A stretch of 64,000 nt of DNA from Aquila chrysaetos chrysaetos. Taxonomy: Eukaryota > Chordata > Aves > Accipitriformes > Accipitridae. Made by a program: the position numbers and the translations under genes. Below the pieces are notes generated by a model, which did not search any database, was not told where the DNA came from, and saw only the letters and a list, made by a program, of their open reading frames with translations. Shown piece after piece: positions 36,601 to 47,155 of this stretch (within the stretch, counting starts at the first letter, position 1; the number at the start of each line of letters is the position of its first letter). Where the stretch lies: contig NC_044006.1 of NCBI RefSeq assembly GCF_900496995.4, positions 38,067,120 through 38,131,119 on the forward strand, given 5' to 3'.

Positions 36601-37714
36601 ACAGACACAAAATAAATACATGTAACAGTTAGAAATAGGGTAAAAAAAAATGATGCAATGAAATTCAGCTTGTATTGATTTTTGTAAGCTTTGTAGATTG
36701 TTTACATTTCAACAACTGTTCATGTGCTAAGACACACACCAGACCACAGAAAGAGCTTCACATAAATACTACAATGAAACAGACTGATTCATGCAAGCAG
36801 CAACAGGGACTATTGGAGAATATTTATCAATCCATATATTTGTTTAAGTCTGTATGCCGTTGGGTAGTTTTAGGATAAGTCTAAATTTATCCAAGGACGA
36901 ATACAGCTCAAAGAACAAGCAACTTCAACATACAATATAACAGAAGAAATCTGTCAGGGGGGTGGGGGTGGGATAAAAATCTGTTCACAGTTAAACAGAT
37001 TTTTTTTTTTTTTAATTCTAGTAGCCAGCACCTGTTCTGTTTGAAGTCACAAAATGTAAAACCAGCACATTAAATTCTGTGATTACTAACAAAGAAAGGT
37101 ATATCCAGAAATGTAGCAAGTTCTCCCAAATCAAAAGCAAAGCCAGGATGCATAAATGACAACACAACCTTTTCTGATAATGCAGCACTTTGTTTTCATA
37201 GAAACTAAGTTCTTAATTCTTATTAAGCAGTTATTTCGTGCATTAAGCATACAGCACAATTAAAATAGCCACACATCCACCCACAAACAAAATGTAACAT
37301 CAAGCCCAGTTTTCAAAACTATGCAGTTCAAGCACATGTTTGCTTTCTCCACTTGACATGGATGTTTGCTACAGCCTTGTGCCAACTACAACTTCTAGCT
37401 TAGAAAGTTATAGTTCTCAATTAGAGACATAGGGCTCAGATTTGATCCTTGCTGTCAATAACCCATTCTAGAAGTGCCATTACATTCAAGGTTGTCAAGG
37501 GCAAGGACAACAAACTCAACATGAAACAAATTAACAGGATAATTTTCTCACCTCCAATCGTACTTTCTTGAAACTCATGAAACTGTCCTTTTACAAAACG
37601 AAGCACCAAACTTGATTTGCCAACTGCAGACTCTCCTAGAAGTACTAGTTTGAACTGGCAAATTTTATTTCCAGCATTTGGCCCATTGGGTCTTGTTGCT
37701 CCTCGATTAGCCAT
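27513..37714 (-). CDS. RAB5A: RAB5A, early-endosome small GTPase, 215 aa (complete)
   Basis: The CDS joins, in transcript order, 37714-37552, 33869-33718, 32734-32612, 30740-30647 and 27628-27513. All introns are GT-AG and the exons sum to 648 nt, exactly 215 codons plus stop, the vertebrate RAB5A length. RAB5A cycles between GDP and GTP on early endosomes and drives endosome tethering and fusion. Visible motifs are the P-loop GESAVGKS (27-34), switch I STIGA (51-55), WDTAGQE with Q79, NKAD (133-136), ETSAK, and the C-terminal CCSN geranylgeranylation motif. About eight substitutions separate it from the human protein as I remember it, nearly all in the N- and C-terminal tails. ATG at 37714-37712 is used (MANRGATRP). 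The in-frame TTG two codons upstream is not the likely start. The divergent C-tail ([11 protein letters not shown]) fits RAB5A better than RAB5B or RAB5C. Confidence 0.97.
27629..30646 (-). other. RAB5A: RAB5A intron (between coding exons 4 and 5)
   Basis: Bounded by the GTGAGT donor and TTTATAG acceptor. It holds a CR1 3'-end fragment at about 28470-28584 and otherwise AT-rich sequence with no recognised gene. Confidence 0.9.
28470..28584 (+). mobile_element. CR1 LINE 3'-end fragment
   Basis: The words GGTTAGACCAGACCATCT, GAGGTCCTTTCCAAC and a terminal ACGATTCTGTGATA match the conserved 3' end of avian CR1 retrotransposons, which ends in ATTCTRTGA repeats. The copy is 5'-truncated and mutated, in plus orientation inside a RAB5A intron. 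Confidence 0.85.
30647..30740 (-). CDS. RAB5A: RAB5A coding exon 4
   Basis: Thirty-one codons plus one base, [10 protein letters not shown] through NEIFMAI, with the ETSAK nucleotide-binding motif. The acceptor is TTAACTTTCAG| and the donor ATTG|GTGAGT. Confidence 0.97.
30741..32611 (-). other. RAB5A: RAB5A intron (between coding exons 3 and 4)
   Basis: A GT-AG intron of about 1.9 kb, AT-rich throughout. I see no other gene or repeat in it. Confidence 0.9.
32612..32734 (-). CDS. RAB5A: RAB5A coding exon 3
   Basis: Forty-one codons from ESFARAKNW to KRAVDFQ, including the guanine-specificity motif GNKAD. The acceptor is CATTAACAG| and the donor CAG|GTATGT. Both ends are phase 0. Confidence 0.97.
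32735..33717 (-). other. RAB5A: RAB5A intron (between coding exons 2 and 3)
   Basis: A short GT-AG intron of about 1 kb. It contains a plus-orientation CR1 tail at 33512-33612. Confidence 0.9.
33512..33612 (+). mobile_element. CR1 LINE 3'-end fragment
   Basis: CTGATCCAGTGAAAGATGTC, CCCATGGCAGGGGGGTTGGA, CTAGATGACCTTTAA and CCATTCTCTGATTCTACG in order match the CR1 3' end closely. It is a 5'-truncated copy in plus orientation. Confidence 0.92.
33718..33869 (-). CDS. RAB5A: RAB5A coding exon 2
   Basis: It completes codon 55 and runs from [11 protein letters not shown] to YDITNE, with the [12 protein letters not shown] switch II motif. The acceptor is TTTTTTGTAG| and the donor GAG|GTAAGT. Confidence 0.97.
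33870..37551 (-). other. RAB5A: RAB5A intron (between coding exons 1 and 2)
   Basis: A GT-AG phase-1 intron of about 3.7 kb, AT-rich. No other feature was recognised apart from short homopolymers (for example poly(C) near 34112-34121 and poly(T) near 37000-37013). Confidence 0.9.
37552..37714 (-). CDS. RAB5A: RAB5A coding exon 1
   Basis: It encodes residues 1-54 ([10 protein letters not shown] through STIG) plus one base of codon 55. The donor is GGAG|GTGAGAA. It contains the GTP-binding P-loop and the switch I threonine. Confidence 0.97.
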
Positions 37715-37803
37715 GCCCAAATTAGAAAGAAGTCCTTTTTTTCAAGCTCTTGAAACCAAGTTCCAGGATTCAGATCTCAGTGGTGCTTCTGCCAGTTAAC
37801 AAC
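37715..37803 (-). other. RAB5A: RAB5A 5' UTR part of the first coding exon
   Basis: Upstream of the ATG on the minus strand there is a plausible acceptor (CTGTCTTTCACGAACAG|) placing the exon start at about 37803. A second AG (CTGGCAG|) would start it at 37788. Which one is used needs transcript data. Confidence 0.5.
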
Positions 37804-40800
37804 CTGTTCGTGAAAGACAGTGGGTGGTATTAGATTTACAAAACAAGTAAGAAAAATCTTATTCACTAATGCAACATGGATTACATATAACTTGTCCTAA
37901 TATTTACTAAAGTCAATAGTCCAGAGTACAGCTACCATCACTGTTAAGATGTCAACTATAGACAAAATCTATGACAAATGAACCAGTTATCCTTCAGTAC
38001 CTACTCTTCCTATTAAAGCTTCAAATTTGGACATCAAAACCCAATTATGTTTCTTATTGCAAGACTTCAGTCTCTTATTTCTTAACATATCAAGATTGAA
38101 GTACAACACAACGGATTCAGACTTTCACATTATTGGTAAAATATCAAATTACAAGAAATAATATTTTTTCCATAATTTTGCTATTGCTAAGCAATATTCC
38201 AAAGTCAGCACCACTAAAGGATGCTAAAAAATTGAGCAAATTGGGAAAACTCAATCACCGCATCAAGTTCTTTGCAAGTATACTTCATCAATTCACTTCT
38301 ATCATGTACATCAAATGCAATTTCCTTAAATAAAAGTACAGAAGATCTTGACGTACAAATCACTAATACATTCTCCAGTTAACAATTGTACTTTAAGAAG
38401 CAAAACCACAAAGCCTTCCATATGTAGAAAAATGGATTGTCTTGACCAGTAAGAATTCCAGATCCCTTTGGGCAAGACACCAGAGAACTATCAGATGATG
38501 ATAAATTGCTACTTCCAATACTAACACACATGCTAGCAGATCAATATTCACAACAGAGATCTTCATTAACAACAAGTATGAACAGTGTATTCCTTAGTCT
38601 ACCTACTCTTCTTTCAAACTCCTTAAAAAAAAAAAATCACGATATTTATTCATATGGACAGGGAAGCCTTTAGACTCTGCTGATATCACTTCTGAGCCTA
38701 AGATTTATGTTTTTACACACTTCACAGTAGATATTAAATCTTTTTGCAGCTAGGCATTGATGTATGAAAGACTGGCATAATAATTTTCTGTATTCCCTTT
38801 CCTCCCAGTTCCCAAAACAAAATTCCAAGTGAGCCCATTGGAAATATGCCTAAGTAATGGTCACTCAGCTATCAGCGAGAGAAACACCTGCTTCTGTATT
38901 TCTGCTACCAAAAAAATCCAAACCAAAACAAAAAACCCCAAACCAAAATAAAAACCAGTTTATAAATTTGTCCTACTCCAGTTGATTACTTGAATTGTGC
39001 ACACTTTGTGGGGATACAGCTTTCCTAGCATCTAGAATGCAAGCAAGTTAGTTTAGAGCATGTTCTCCTACTGCAGAAAATGGCTTTAATACATATGTTG
39101 CAAAAAGGTAAGCAAACTTACTACTTTCAAACCATTTCTTGCTCCTTCTTCCTTATGGTAAGGCAACAACATTTTAAACCAAGCAATAGTCTTTAGCCAT
39201 CTTCCCATTTCAAACCACTTAGCACATATCAGGCACTTGAGCATTCCAGTTTGCTACACACCTAGCTCAGACACTAATCCTTCATTCTCCTTCCTAACTC
39301 TCCCTTTTGTAAACTCAACACAAGTCCCGAAGAATCTTCTTTTCTGGAAAGTGCTTCTAGCACCCTAGCAGAATCCCATCCTCCACTAAGATACTCCCTT
39401 ACAAACTAATTTCTATGCAATAAACGAGAAAGAAATCTTAGCATTATTTATTCACTAACGTAACAGTTGAAAAACTGGTATATTATTTCTCAGTGTAAAC
39501 AGAACTTGAATATAGGTCTTAGAAAAAAATATTTTCAACATCTTAAAGGCACTCCTATGTGCTCATGTTGCTCATTTTCCCATACCTCTCAAAATAATTT
39601 AGCTTCTTCCAGGCAGGATATTCCAAGCTTGTATTCATCCCTGTCTGTCCTGAGTTTGTGTCCTGTTTGACTATTATGATATTCTTAAATCAACAGATTT
39701 TTTTTTTAATTGCACATGATCTAATCAATATCAAATTTTAGACATATGTTCTTACAAACACGTGAAAGTATACTACAGTGAAAGAATGTTTCTCTGAAGC
39801 AAAAAAGCCCCTGCATATCCAACCACCATTATTATCAAGTATCATGATAACTACATACTAAAATTCTTACTCATTAAATTAATTTTGGTTGAATATTTTA
39901 GAATATAGTAATGGATCCAGTTATTTTGAAAGTACCAGACCTTTCATCCTTACAACATAAAACAATTCATGCACAGCTGGTGTATCGGTTCTCAGGCAAG
40001 ACTCTTCCCCCCACAGGTGCTGCTGAAATACGCCTCAGAAGTTGTGGAGCAATTTGGATAAAAATGGATCAGTGACAACAGTTAATCTCTCCCTAATTAT
40101 ACTATAAGAGAGAAAGAAGCAAGGCATAGCCAAAATATAGGTAGCTCAAAATACGGTTAGCCATTTGTTTATATTTTCCTTTGGAAAACTAATGAAGACA
40201 ATTAAGTTATTTCTGTTTTAAAATGAAATACACCTGTTTGCTATAGCATTCTAGTGTGTTCGGATAACCACGATATAATTTAAAACCCTTTAATCTTAAT
40301 TCCTCCCATGTTTTTCTACACTCTGCAGCATCAACAAAGACTCAAGGACTATACCCAATGACCATGTGAGTTAGTACTCTTTGGAGCAAGTGACTTCTAG
40401 ATGACACACAGTAAGGAAATCAACCCACGACACTGGTTACTCGCTATGACTACTTTTTCACTTGCTGTCTCCCATATTGAGAGCAAAAGGAGGCACGATA
40501 GAAAAACAGGCAAGACTGATTTAACTCACATAATATCTTATTTGTTTCAACCAGCCATTTACAGCTTTTAGTTATTCAGATTTATATCGCCTACAAAATA
40601 GTAATTACTATCCCTTGAAAAACTCCTTCAGAACCCAAAGCTGAAACAGGTTGTCAAGAAAAATACCTACCTAATTCAATTTTTGTAGATGCCCAAGCTA
40701 CAGAAGCTGTAAAACTACAGGTGTAGTGTAAACACAGGTGTAAACACACACTTACAACATCCCCCCTCCCCAAATCATTCTAGACACTCAGATACCACAT

Positions 40801-43800
40801 ACAAAAGTAACTAGCTGTCAAGATGACAAGAGATCACACTACCTGAGAGGAAGACCAGCAAGTCCCAGAAAGATACTTCAAACATCATTCATTCAATAGC
40901 CACATCAATATATCTAATAACTTAATAATAAAACCTACTACAGTCATACCACCCACTTTTTAACAGCTCAGGATAAAAAAAATATGCAAGACTGAAAAAC
41001 CTGATAGAGTGTTTTGATATATTAAAAAAGTCACTAACACCTATAAGTGTATATTGAAATCACCACCTTTTGAAATTTCATATGACATTGAAACTGTTCA
41101 GTAAGTTCACAACAAGGCAGCAAACAAACACAAAAAATAATGAACAGATTTTCTTAATCTGAAGAGAAGCAGTACTACAGTTTGACATAGCCATTACAGA
41201 ATGTTTTTGGCCTGTTCTTTTCACATTTGTGTGCTGAACATAGGGCCTCACAAGGATTTAAAAGCAGATTTCAATGCTACAGACCCCGTGCATTCTCCAA
41301 GTGTCAGATCACATTCATTCTCCAGTTCCTTAAGTCACCTGTAAAATACTAGCCTTGAGAACTAAAAAAAACCCCACCACAGAAAAGCAGAATACTACAT
41401 TCAGTACCCTACACACACACTGCAAATTCAAGTCTTTTTTGGCAAATCACTTTCAAGACAATTCCAAACACTTACTTCAAGTGCTTAGCAGCCATACCTA
41501 TTTTTTTACCCTTAGCTTTGGTGAAAATTTCTAGGAAAAGACCCGCTAACATCCCCCCCCCCCCATTTTTGTATGCTAAGCAGACTTTGTATTCAATATG
41601 TTTGTAACGTGTGAAGAAAGAAAACCTTGGTAAGACATTTTCATTCATCTACACAAAAGCAAGTACACAACTGTTGGACTTAAACCAAGCTCTTAAACTG
41701 ATACGTATGGAAGTTATGTAATGGAATTACTTATATAAAAATCTTCTGAGGAAAACACTATGGAAGTTTCTTAGATGGATGGCTTCACAAGGGTAAGAAT
41801 GAGGAAGATTTTCTTACTTTTATGGAGTTTAATGTGAGAACTCCATCATGTATTAAAAAGCAAGGCCCATTTTGCAGTCTTGGGCACTGCAGATACATAG
41901 GTCCTTCTAGTAAGTAGGAACTTTCACTGTTCTCGTGAAGAGCCCCAAAAGCACAGCAGCTCCATGCTGAGAAGCCAGAACAACAAAGTTTGGAGCACAT
42001 GATTAGGAAAGTACTCCAGTTAATCCTACCAAGTAATTTACCAGATGTTGGGTATTCTCATCACTCTAGAAGAGAAATTCATATGCTGCTAAATAATCTT
42101 TGTTAATGAGTTTTATTTATGAAAGAGAAGAGTCGTAAGTATTTTAATAGGTCACCACACAAATTTTACTATGTTTGAGTCTGCGTACAAAATACCAACA
42201 GTCCTAGCCAATACCTACAAAATCACAATTTAACGGCATAGTTCAGTCATGTAAGCATTCAGATCAGTGCCTATTTTAAACTACAAGAAAGCTAATACAG
42301 AAGTATCAAAATAACACTAGTGACAAAAGCCAGCCTACTGAAGAGATTAAGACAGCTAACACTGTTCCTACAGTGAATGTGATTAGAGTGCATTATCAAA
42401 TATAAAGACCACAACAAAAATTCACAATATATTTAAAACTCGAACATTCCACCACTTTTACATTTCAGGGCAAATGACAGCATTTCCTACCATGAACACG
42501 CTTACTACTGTAGTAATTTCTAATAAACTTTTTCACACTCCATGAACAGAGACAGATTATACAACGCTGAGGCTGCAACCATTATCTACTTTAAATTTGT
42601 TTATACTGGACTATCTTGAATGTTTTAAAAAGCCTTATTTATTAGGCACTCCTGCTAACCAGTTTTTTGTTTTTCCCTTCCAGGTTTGGCAGAGTTAGCG
42701 TGGCATCTTACTGCAGCTTTCAAGACAGTGATATGTACAACTGTCAAAACGCTTGTCACATATAAGCCAGTTTATATTGAAACATAATGAGACAGTAAGT
42801 TAAACAAGTGAATCAACACAGTCACTGCAAAAAAATCATATCCTTCCAATTAAAGATAATAATCTCATAAGCTCACATGAATGATGTATAGTACCAATTG
42901 CTTTCAGATAAACTGATTTATCATACAGGAAATATAAGTAATGATGACTGTACTGTCATTGTCTCTAGCCACCTCACTTCAGCCAACATCTACCTTTTTC
43001 CTGACATTTCTTATTACAGAGTAACAATACACACATGCAATCTAGCCTGCCTGCAACTCTGAAAAGTCACTACCACATTGGAAAAAACAAAAATGCCATG
43101 CTTTTTACTCAGAATGAACTTTACATGGAAGAAGCTGATTAGTTTCAGCTGCTTAATTAGCTGTTCAGCCTCTCTTTTCTATCCCCTGGCTCTGAAAAAG
43201 GCATAAAGTAGAAAAAAAAAAATTAAAAAATCGAAAATGCTGAGAGAGTAGTAGCCTTTCATGACCCATTGTTTGGAACATTTTGATAGTTTTTAAACAA
43301 TTCAGCTCTCCTCTGAAACATAAGAGGGCATAGGTTTATTCCTCCACCATACTCTAGCTTTATGTCTAGTTCCAATTAAGTCTTACGTAGAGCATACCCA
43401 GTGTACTAGGCCCGTCGTGATCCCCCGGATGGCGACGTGTTGTCAGAGTATTTTACTTCCCACCTTATTCAGCGTCCCTCCTCCGGCCGCAAGTGAAAGG
43501 GAAAGCGAGGGACCCATCACCCAACCTCCCCTTCCACACCTCACAAGCAACTCGAAGGGAGCAACCCTGCCCTTGTACCTGGACCCAGACAGCGGTAACT
43601 CACTGCAGGAGAGCCCGCAGGCAGGGAAGGATCCCCGCTCTCTCCTCGCCGCAGTCCCGGGCCCAGCCCCTCCAACCCCCGCCGCCGCCGTCACCACCAC
43701 CTCCCCTCCCCCGCGGCTCCCTTCCAGGCACAGGAATAAGGGGAAGTGGGAAAATCGGGGGCGCCATTTTGAGACGGGAAGGGAGAGACCAGCCTCCCCG

Positions 43801-43996
43801 CCCCGCACGCCGAGCTGCCCACCTCGGCAGCCCGCACCACGGCCCAGTGTTTCCGCAGGTGGCGGCGGCGCCCCCCAGAGCGGCGGCCGCCGGCAGGAGC
43901 CCGAAGAGACGACGCCCCCCTCCCTTCCCCCCCCCCCCCACCTCACCGCCGCCGCCGCCGCCGCCGGGCCCCCCCGCCCCGCCTCCGCCTCCTCAC
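37804..43996 (-). other. RAB5A: RAB5A first intron (5' UTR intron)
   Basis: It lies between the non-coding CpG-island exon and the first coding exon, about 6.2 kb. AT-rich, with a CAAAA-type low-complexity stretch near 38910-38958. No coding or RNA gene was recognised. Confidence 0.7.
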
Positions 43997-44290
43997 CTGG
44001 CCGGGCCGCGGCGGCCGCGCGCGGGGTAGGGGGAGTAGGGGGAGCCGGGCGGCGGCGGCGCAGCGACGTCCGTCCGTCCGTCGGGGCTGGCGGGTGAGCC
44101 GGGGCAGGGTGGGCGGAGGAGGGGGAAGAGGGGAGGCGGCTCCTCGGCGGGGCGCGGGAGAGGGGTGGGGGCGGGGGGCGGGGGCGCAGCCGTGCCTCAC
44201 CCAGCCCGCCGCCGACTTCCGCCGCCGCCTCTGCCCCGACCAAAACACACACACACACACACACACGGACGGACGGACGCACGTACTTCC
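43997..44290 (-). other. RAB5A: RAB5A non-coding exon 1 (3' boundary precise, start approximate)
   Basis: On the minus strand a consensus donor CCAG|GTGAGG lies at 43997/43996 within the CpG island, matching the known arrangement of a non-coding first exon for RAB5A. The 5' end is inferred to lie near the CRE/ETS/NRF1-like cluster at 44301-44356. The region includes CA and GGAC tandem repeats. Confidence 0.6.
44248..44279. repeat. (CA)n followed by (GGAC)n microsatellite
   Basis: A CA-dinucleotide run passes directly into GGAC tetranucleotide repeats, in the predicted RAB5A 5' end. Confidence 0.9.
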
Positions 44291-44300
44291 GCCGCCGCCG

Positions 44301-44356
44301 CCACGTCACGGTCCGCACGCGGCATGCGCTTCCGGTTCGCCTGCGCATCACGTGAC
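44301..44356. promoter_or_regulatory. RAB5A: RAB5A core promoter motif cluster (CRE half, NRF1, ETS, E-box)
   Basis: Within 56 bp lie ACGTCA (CRE half-site, 44303-44308), GCATGCGC (NRF1-like, 44322-44329), CTTCCGGT (ETS, 44329-44336), TGCGCA (44342-44347) and TCACGTGAC (44348-44356), a perfect USF/TFEB E-box. These are typical CpG-promoter elements. Their use is inferred. Confidence 0.6.
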
Positions 44357-44432
44357 TCCCTTTCTTCCCCACCTTCTCCTCCTCCTTTTGTTTCCTCTTC
44401 CCGCCCCCCCCCGGGGGGGGGGGAAAGCGGCC

Positions 44433-44446
44433 GTTACCATGGCAAC
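44433..44446. promoter_or_regulatory. Palindromic RFX X-box (GTTACCATGGCAAC)
   Basis: The sequence is a full two-half-site match to the RFX family X-box consensus GTNRCC-N(0-3)-RGYAAC. It lies upstream of the RAB5A promoter cluster. Binding is not shown. Confidence 0.65.
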
Positions 44447-46584
44447 GCGGGGGCTGGAAACCCTTCCATACCTTCTCCCCTCCCCGCAACAATCGCCACG
44501 TGCCAGCCCGCGCGGAGGCCTCTGGGAGAGGCGCGAGGCGGGTTGGGCGTCCCGGCCGGACCGCGGTACCCGGGCCCCGCGTCGCCGCCGCCGCCGCCGG
44601 ATGGAGCACAGGCGCGATGCGGGGCCGGAGGGAGGGAGGGGAGGGGTGTGTTCCCCCCGCCCAGGTTCGCTGCCTGTGTTTTGTAGCCGGGCAAGTCCCG
44701 AGGAGAGAGTAGTCGCTGCAGAGGTGGCCGGTCAGTGGGGTGGGAGCCTCGTCCGTTTGACCCGCTGGGTGTCCCGTACCTCCCGCTTCTCCTCGACGCC
44801 GAGGAGAAGGGTCTCTGGGAGCCACCAAGCATCTCCCGTGCCTGTCCTCTAGGGACTGCCGGTGCAGCACAGCCTGAGGAGGCCACGGCGGTGCCAGGGA
44901 TGGAAGCTGGGTGCCACACAGAAAAGGCCTGCTTTAATCCTTTAAAAGAACCAGATTCCAAAGCCATTAGTCAAATGAGTTGAAAGAAGGAACTACGCAG
45001 GAAAATCTGAATTACAGTTGGGAATTTGCCTAGCCTTTTTTTTGAAATTGAACAACCACTGAAAAAGCCTTAGAGACGGGCTCATTATTGGGAGAGTGCT
45101 AAAACTTAAAGAGAACAGGTTGCTAACAGAACAAGTCGTGAAGGCTTAGTAGGTGGATACAGACAATCTGACAATACATGCAAATATTAAGTAACACCTT
45201 GCTCTAGAGATTGTTGGACAAACATCATGCATTCTCTGTATTATGGGTGTATTTTATGAAGTCTTTGTGGTCCTGTGTGTCTGGTTTTATGTCAATAACT
45301 GAGGAAGAATGCTGAAAAATTTGAGGATAATTCAGGGATGGCCTTTAAGAATGGCGAAAAGACTGGAAAACTTGCCTCATGCTGGAAGGTGTGAACATCT
45401 GCTGACCTTGTAAGAGTAGGGTAAGGATCAGTTGGTCACAGAGTGTAAGAGGGCTGTATAGGAAACAAAACAGTGATGTTTTGTCTGTCTTCAATCTAGC
45501 AGATTTAACAAGGTCTAATAGTTGGCATTTGAAGGAAATAACAGAACTGGTAAGACATTTAATAAGTTTATCAATAATGGTGTTTAATCATTGGTACAAT
45601 TTAATGGAGATTGTTTAGATACTCCGTCCCTGGAAATACTGAATCAAGATTCAGTGTTGCTGCCTTCTCAAAACATGCTTTAGTTCAACCACATGTATTT
45701 AACTGAAGCAAAAACTAAGGTAGGGAAAGCCAATGGCCAGTGTTATACCAGAGCTGAGGCTCCATTATGGCATTCATTCATAAAATATATGACTTTAGTG
45801 TTAGTTGTCCAGTCAGTCCTCTTGCCAATGCAGGTTTATCTTCGCCTGTTGCTGCTACTTTAAGAGTATGCCAATAACAGAAAGAAAGGTATAATCAATC
45901 ATGTCACAGCCTTTTTCTTTTTTTTTAATAGTCTCCACTCTTTAGTGCTGCTTTAGAAATATCTCACTACTTGTAAAATACTATAGCCGATGGCCTTGTA
46001 GAATGAGAGGGAAATCAACAAATTTCATATTTGTCTCTTTTTGTGTTTTCCTTTTTTTTCGTCTTTTTTCCCCTTCCCTAGTATGGACATATCAATACTT
46101 TAAAAATTACTGAAGTGAATGGAATAAAACCTGACTGTTCTTTTTCTTTTCATCTTCTTCAGTTCTTCTTTTCCATGTACTTTTCCCTTGTTAGCAGATT
46201 GGTCTCCGTTCTGCTTTACTAAATAAAAGTTAATCACATACATAAATGCTTTTTGTAAGGCCAATATATAACTTTAAGAAAGTGAAAAAGACTTTGAGTT
46301 CACCAGTGATGTAGAATGCCAGATTAGCTCCAGAGAAATGTGTTTGAAAGTATGCAAGTTTTCCGAGCTGTGAGTTTGCTGAAGGTTACAGTAAAAATTT
46401 CTTTTGAGAATATTTGTAGGAGTTGCCCCTTAAATCAGGTAATCCTGCCCTAATGCACTGCTTATTTGCCGTAACCCTCTGACTGTTTTCAGTATGTTCA
46501 GCTGGACTGCAGGATTTGCTGAGCAAAACATCAGAATCCTGATAAACAGGTGGTTTTTACTATATACATGATGAGCATACATCC

Positions 46585-47155
46585 AAGCACCAGCCAGCAT
46601 CCAACCAACCTGGCAGCTGCTCAGTTGCTTGCTCTCTCACTCACTCGCCTCCCTGCCACGGGACAGAGAATAGAATAGGAAGAACAAAAGCAAGAAAACT
46701 TGTGGGTCAAGATAAAGACAGTTTAATAGATGAAGGAAAGAGGAGGGGGGAAAGGCAATATGAAGGAAATCACTCACTACCTCCCACAAACAGACCAATG
46801 TCCAACCAGTCTCCAAGCAGCAGCCGTCTTGGAAGCCAGCTCCTTTTTCCTCTACCTGCAATTTTTATTGCTGAGTATGATGCTATGTGATATGGGATAT
46901 CCCTTTTATCAATTTGGCTCAGCTGTCCTGGCTGTGTTCCCCTCCCAAGTTTCTTGCCCACTCCCAGCATACCCTCTGGGTGGGGACAATGACAAAGTGA
47001 GGAAAATGAGAAACCCTTGACCCTGTGCAAGCACTGTTCAGCAGTAGCTGAAGTATTGCTGCGTTATCAACACTGTTTTAGTCACAAATCCAAACGACAT
47101 CACTATACAGGCTGCTATGAAGAAAATTAGCTCCATCCTCGCCAGACCCAGTCCA
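46585..47155 (-). mobile_element. Old, diverged solo LTR related to the younger LTRs downstream
   Basis: Co-linear but diverged matches to the LTRs at 49653 and 56602 include CTTGTGGGTCAAGATAAAGA, GTTTAATAGA, the TCAGCTGTCCTGGCTGTGT block, TTATCAACACTG and GAAGAAAATTAGCTCCATCC. The ends are too degraded to define a target-site duplication. Confidence 0.65.

Larger units (their letters stand above)
43600..44660. promoter_or_regulatory. RAB5A: CpG island, RAB5A promoter
   Basis: CpG-dense sequence with GCC-trinucleotide runs spans the inferred first exon and promoter. Overlapping long open frames on both strands (a 475-codon minus-strand frame and a 252-codon plus-strand frame) are compositional and resemble no family. 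Confidence 0.85.

Noticed and set aside
43443-44870. 475-codon minus-strand open frame across the RAB5A CpG island
   Set aside because: It crosses the consensus RAB5A exon 1 donor and is made of Pro/Arg/Gly/Ala runs with frames open on both strands. Stop-poor GC-rich DNA explains it.
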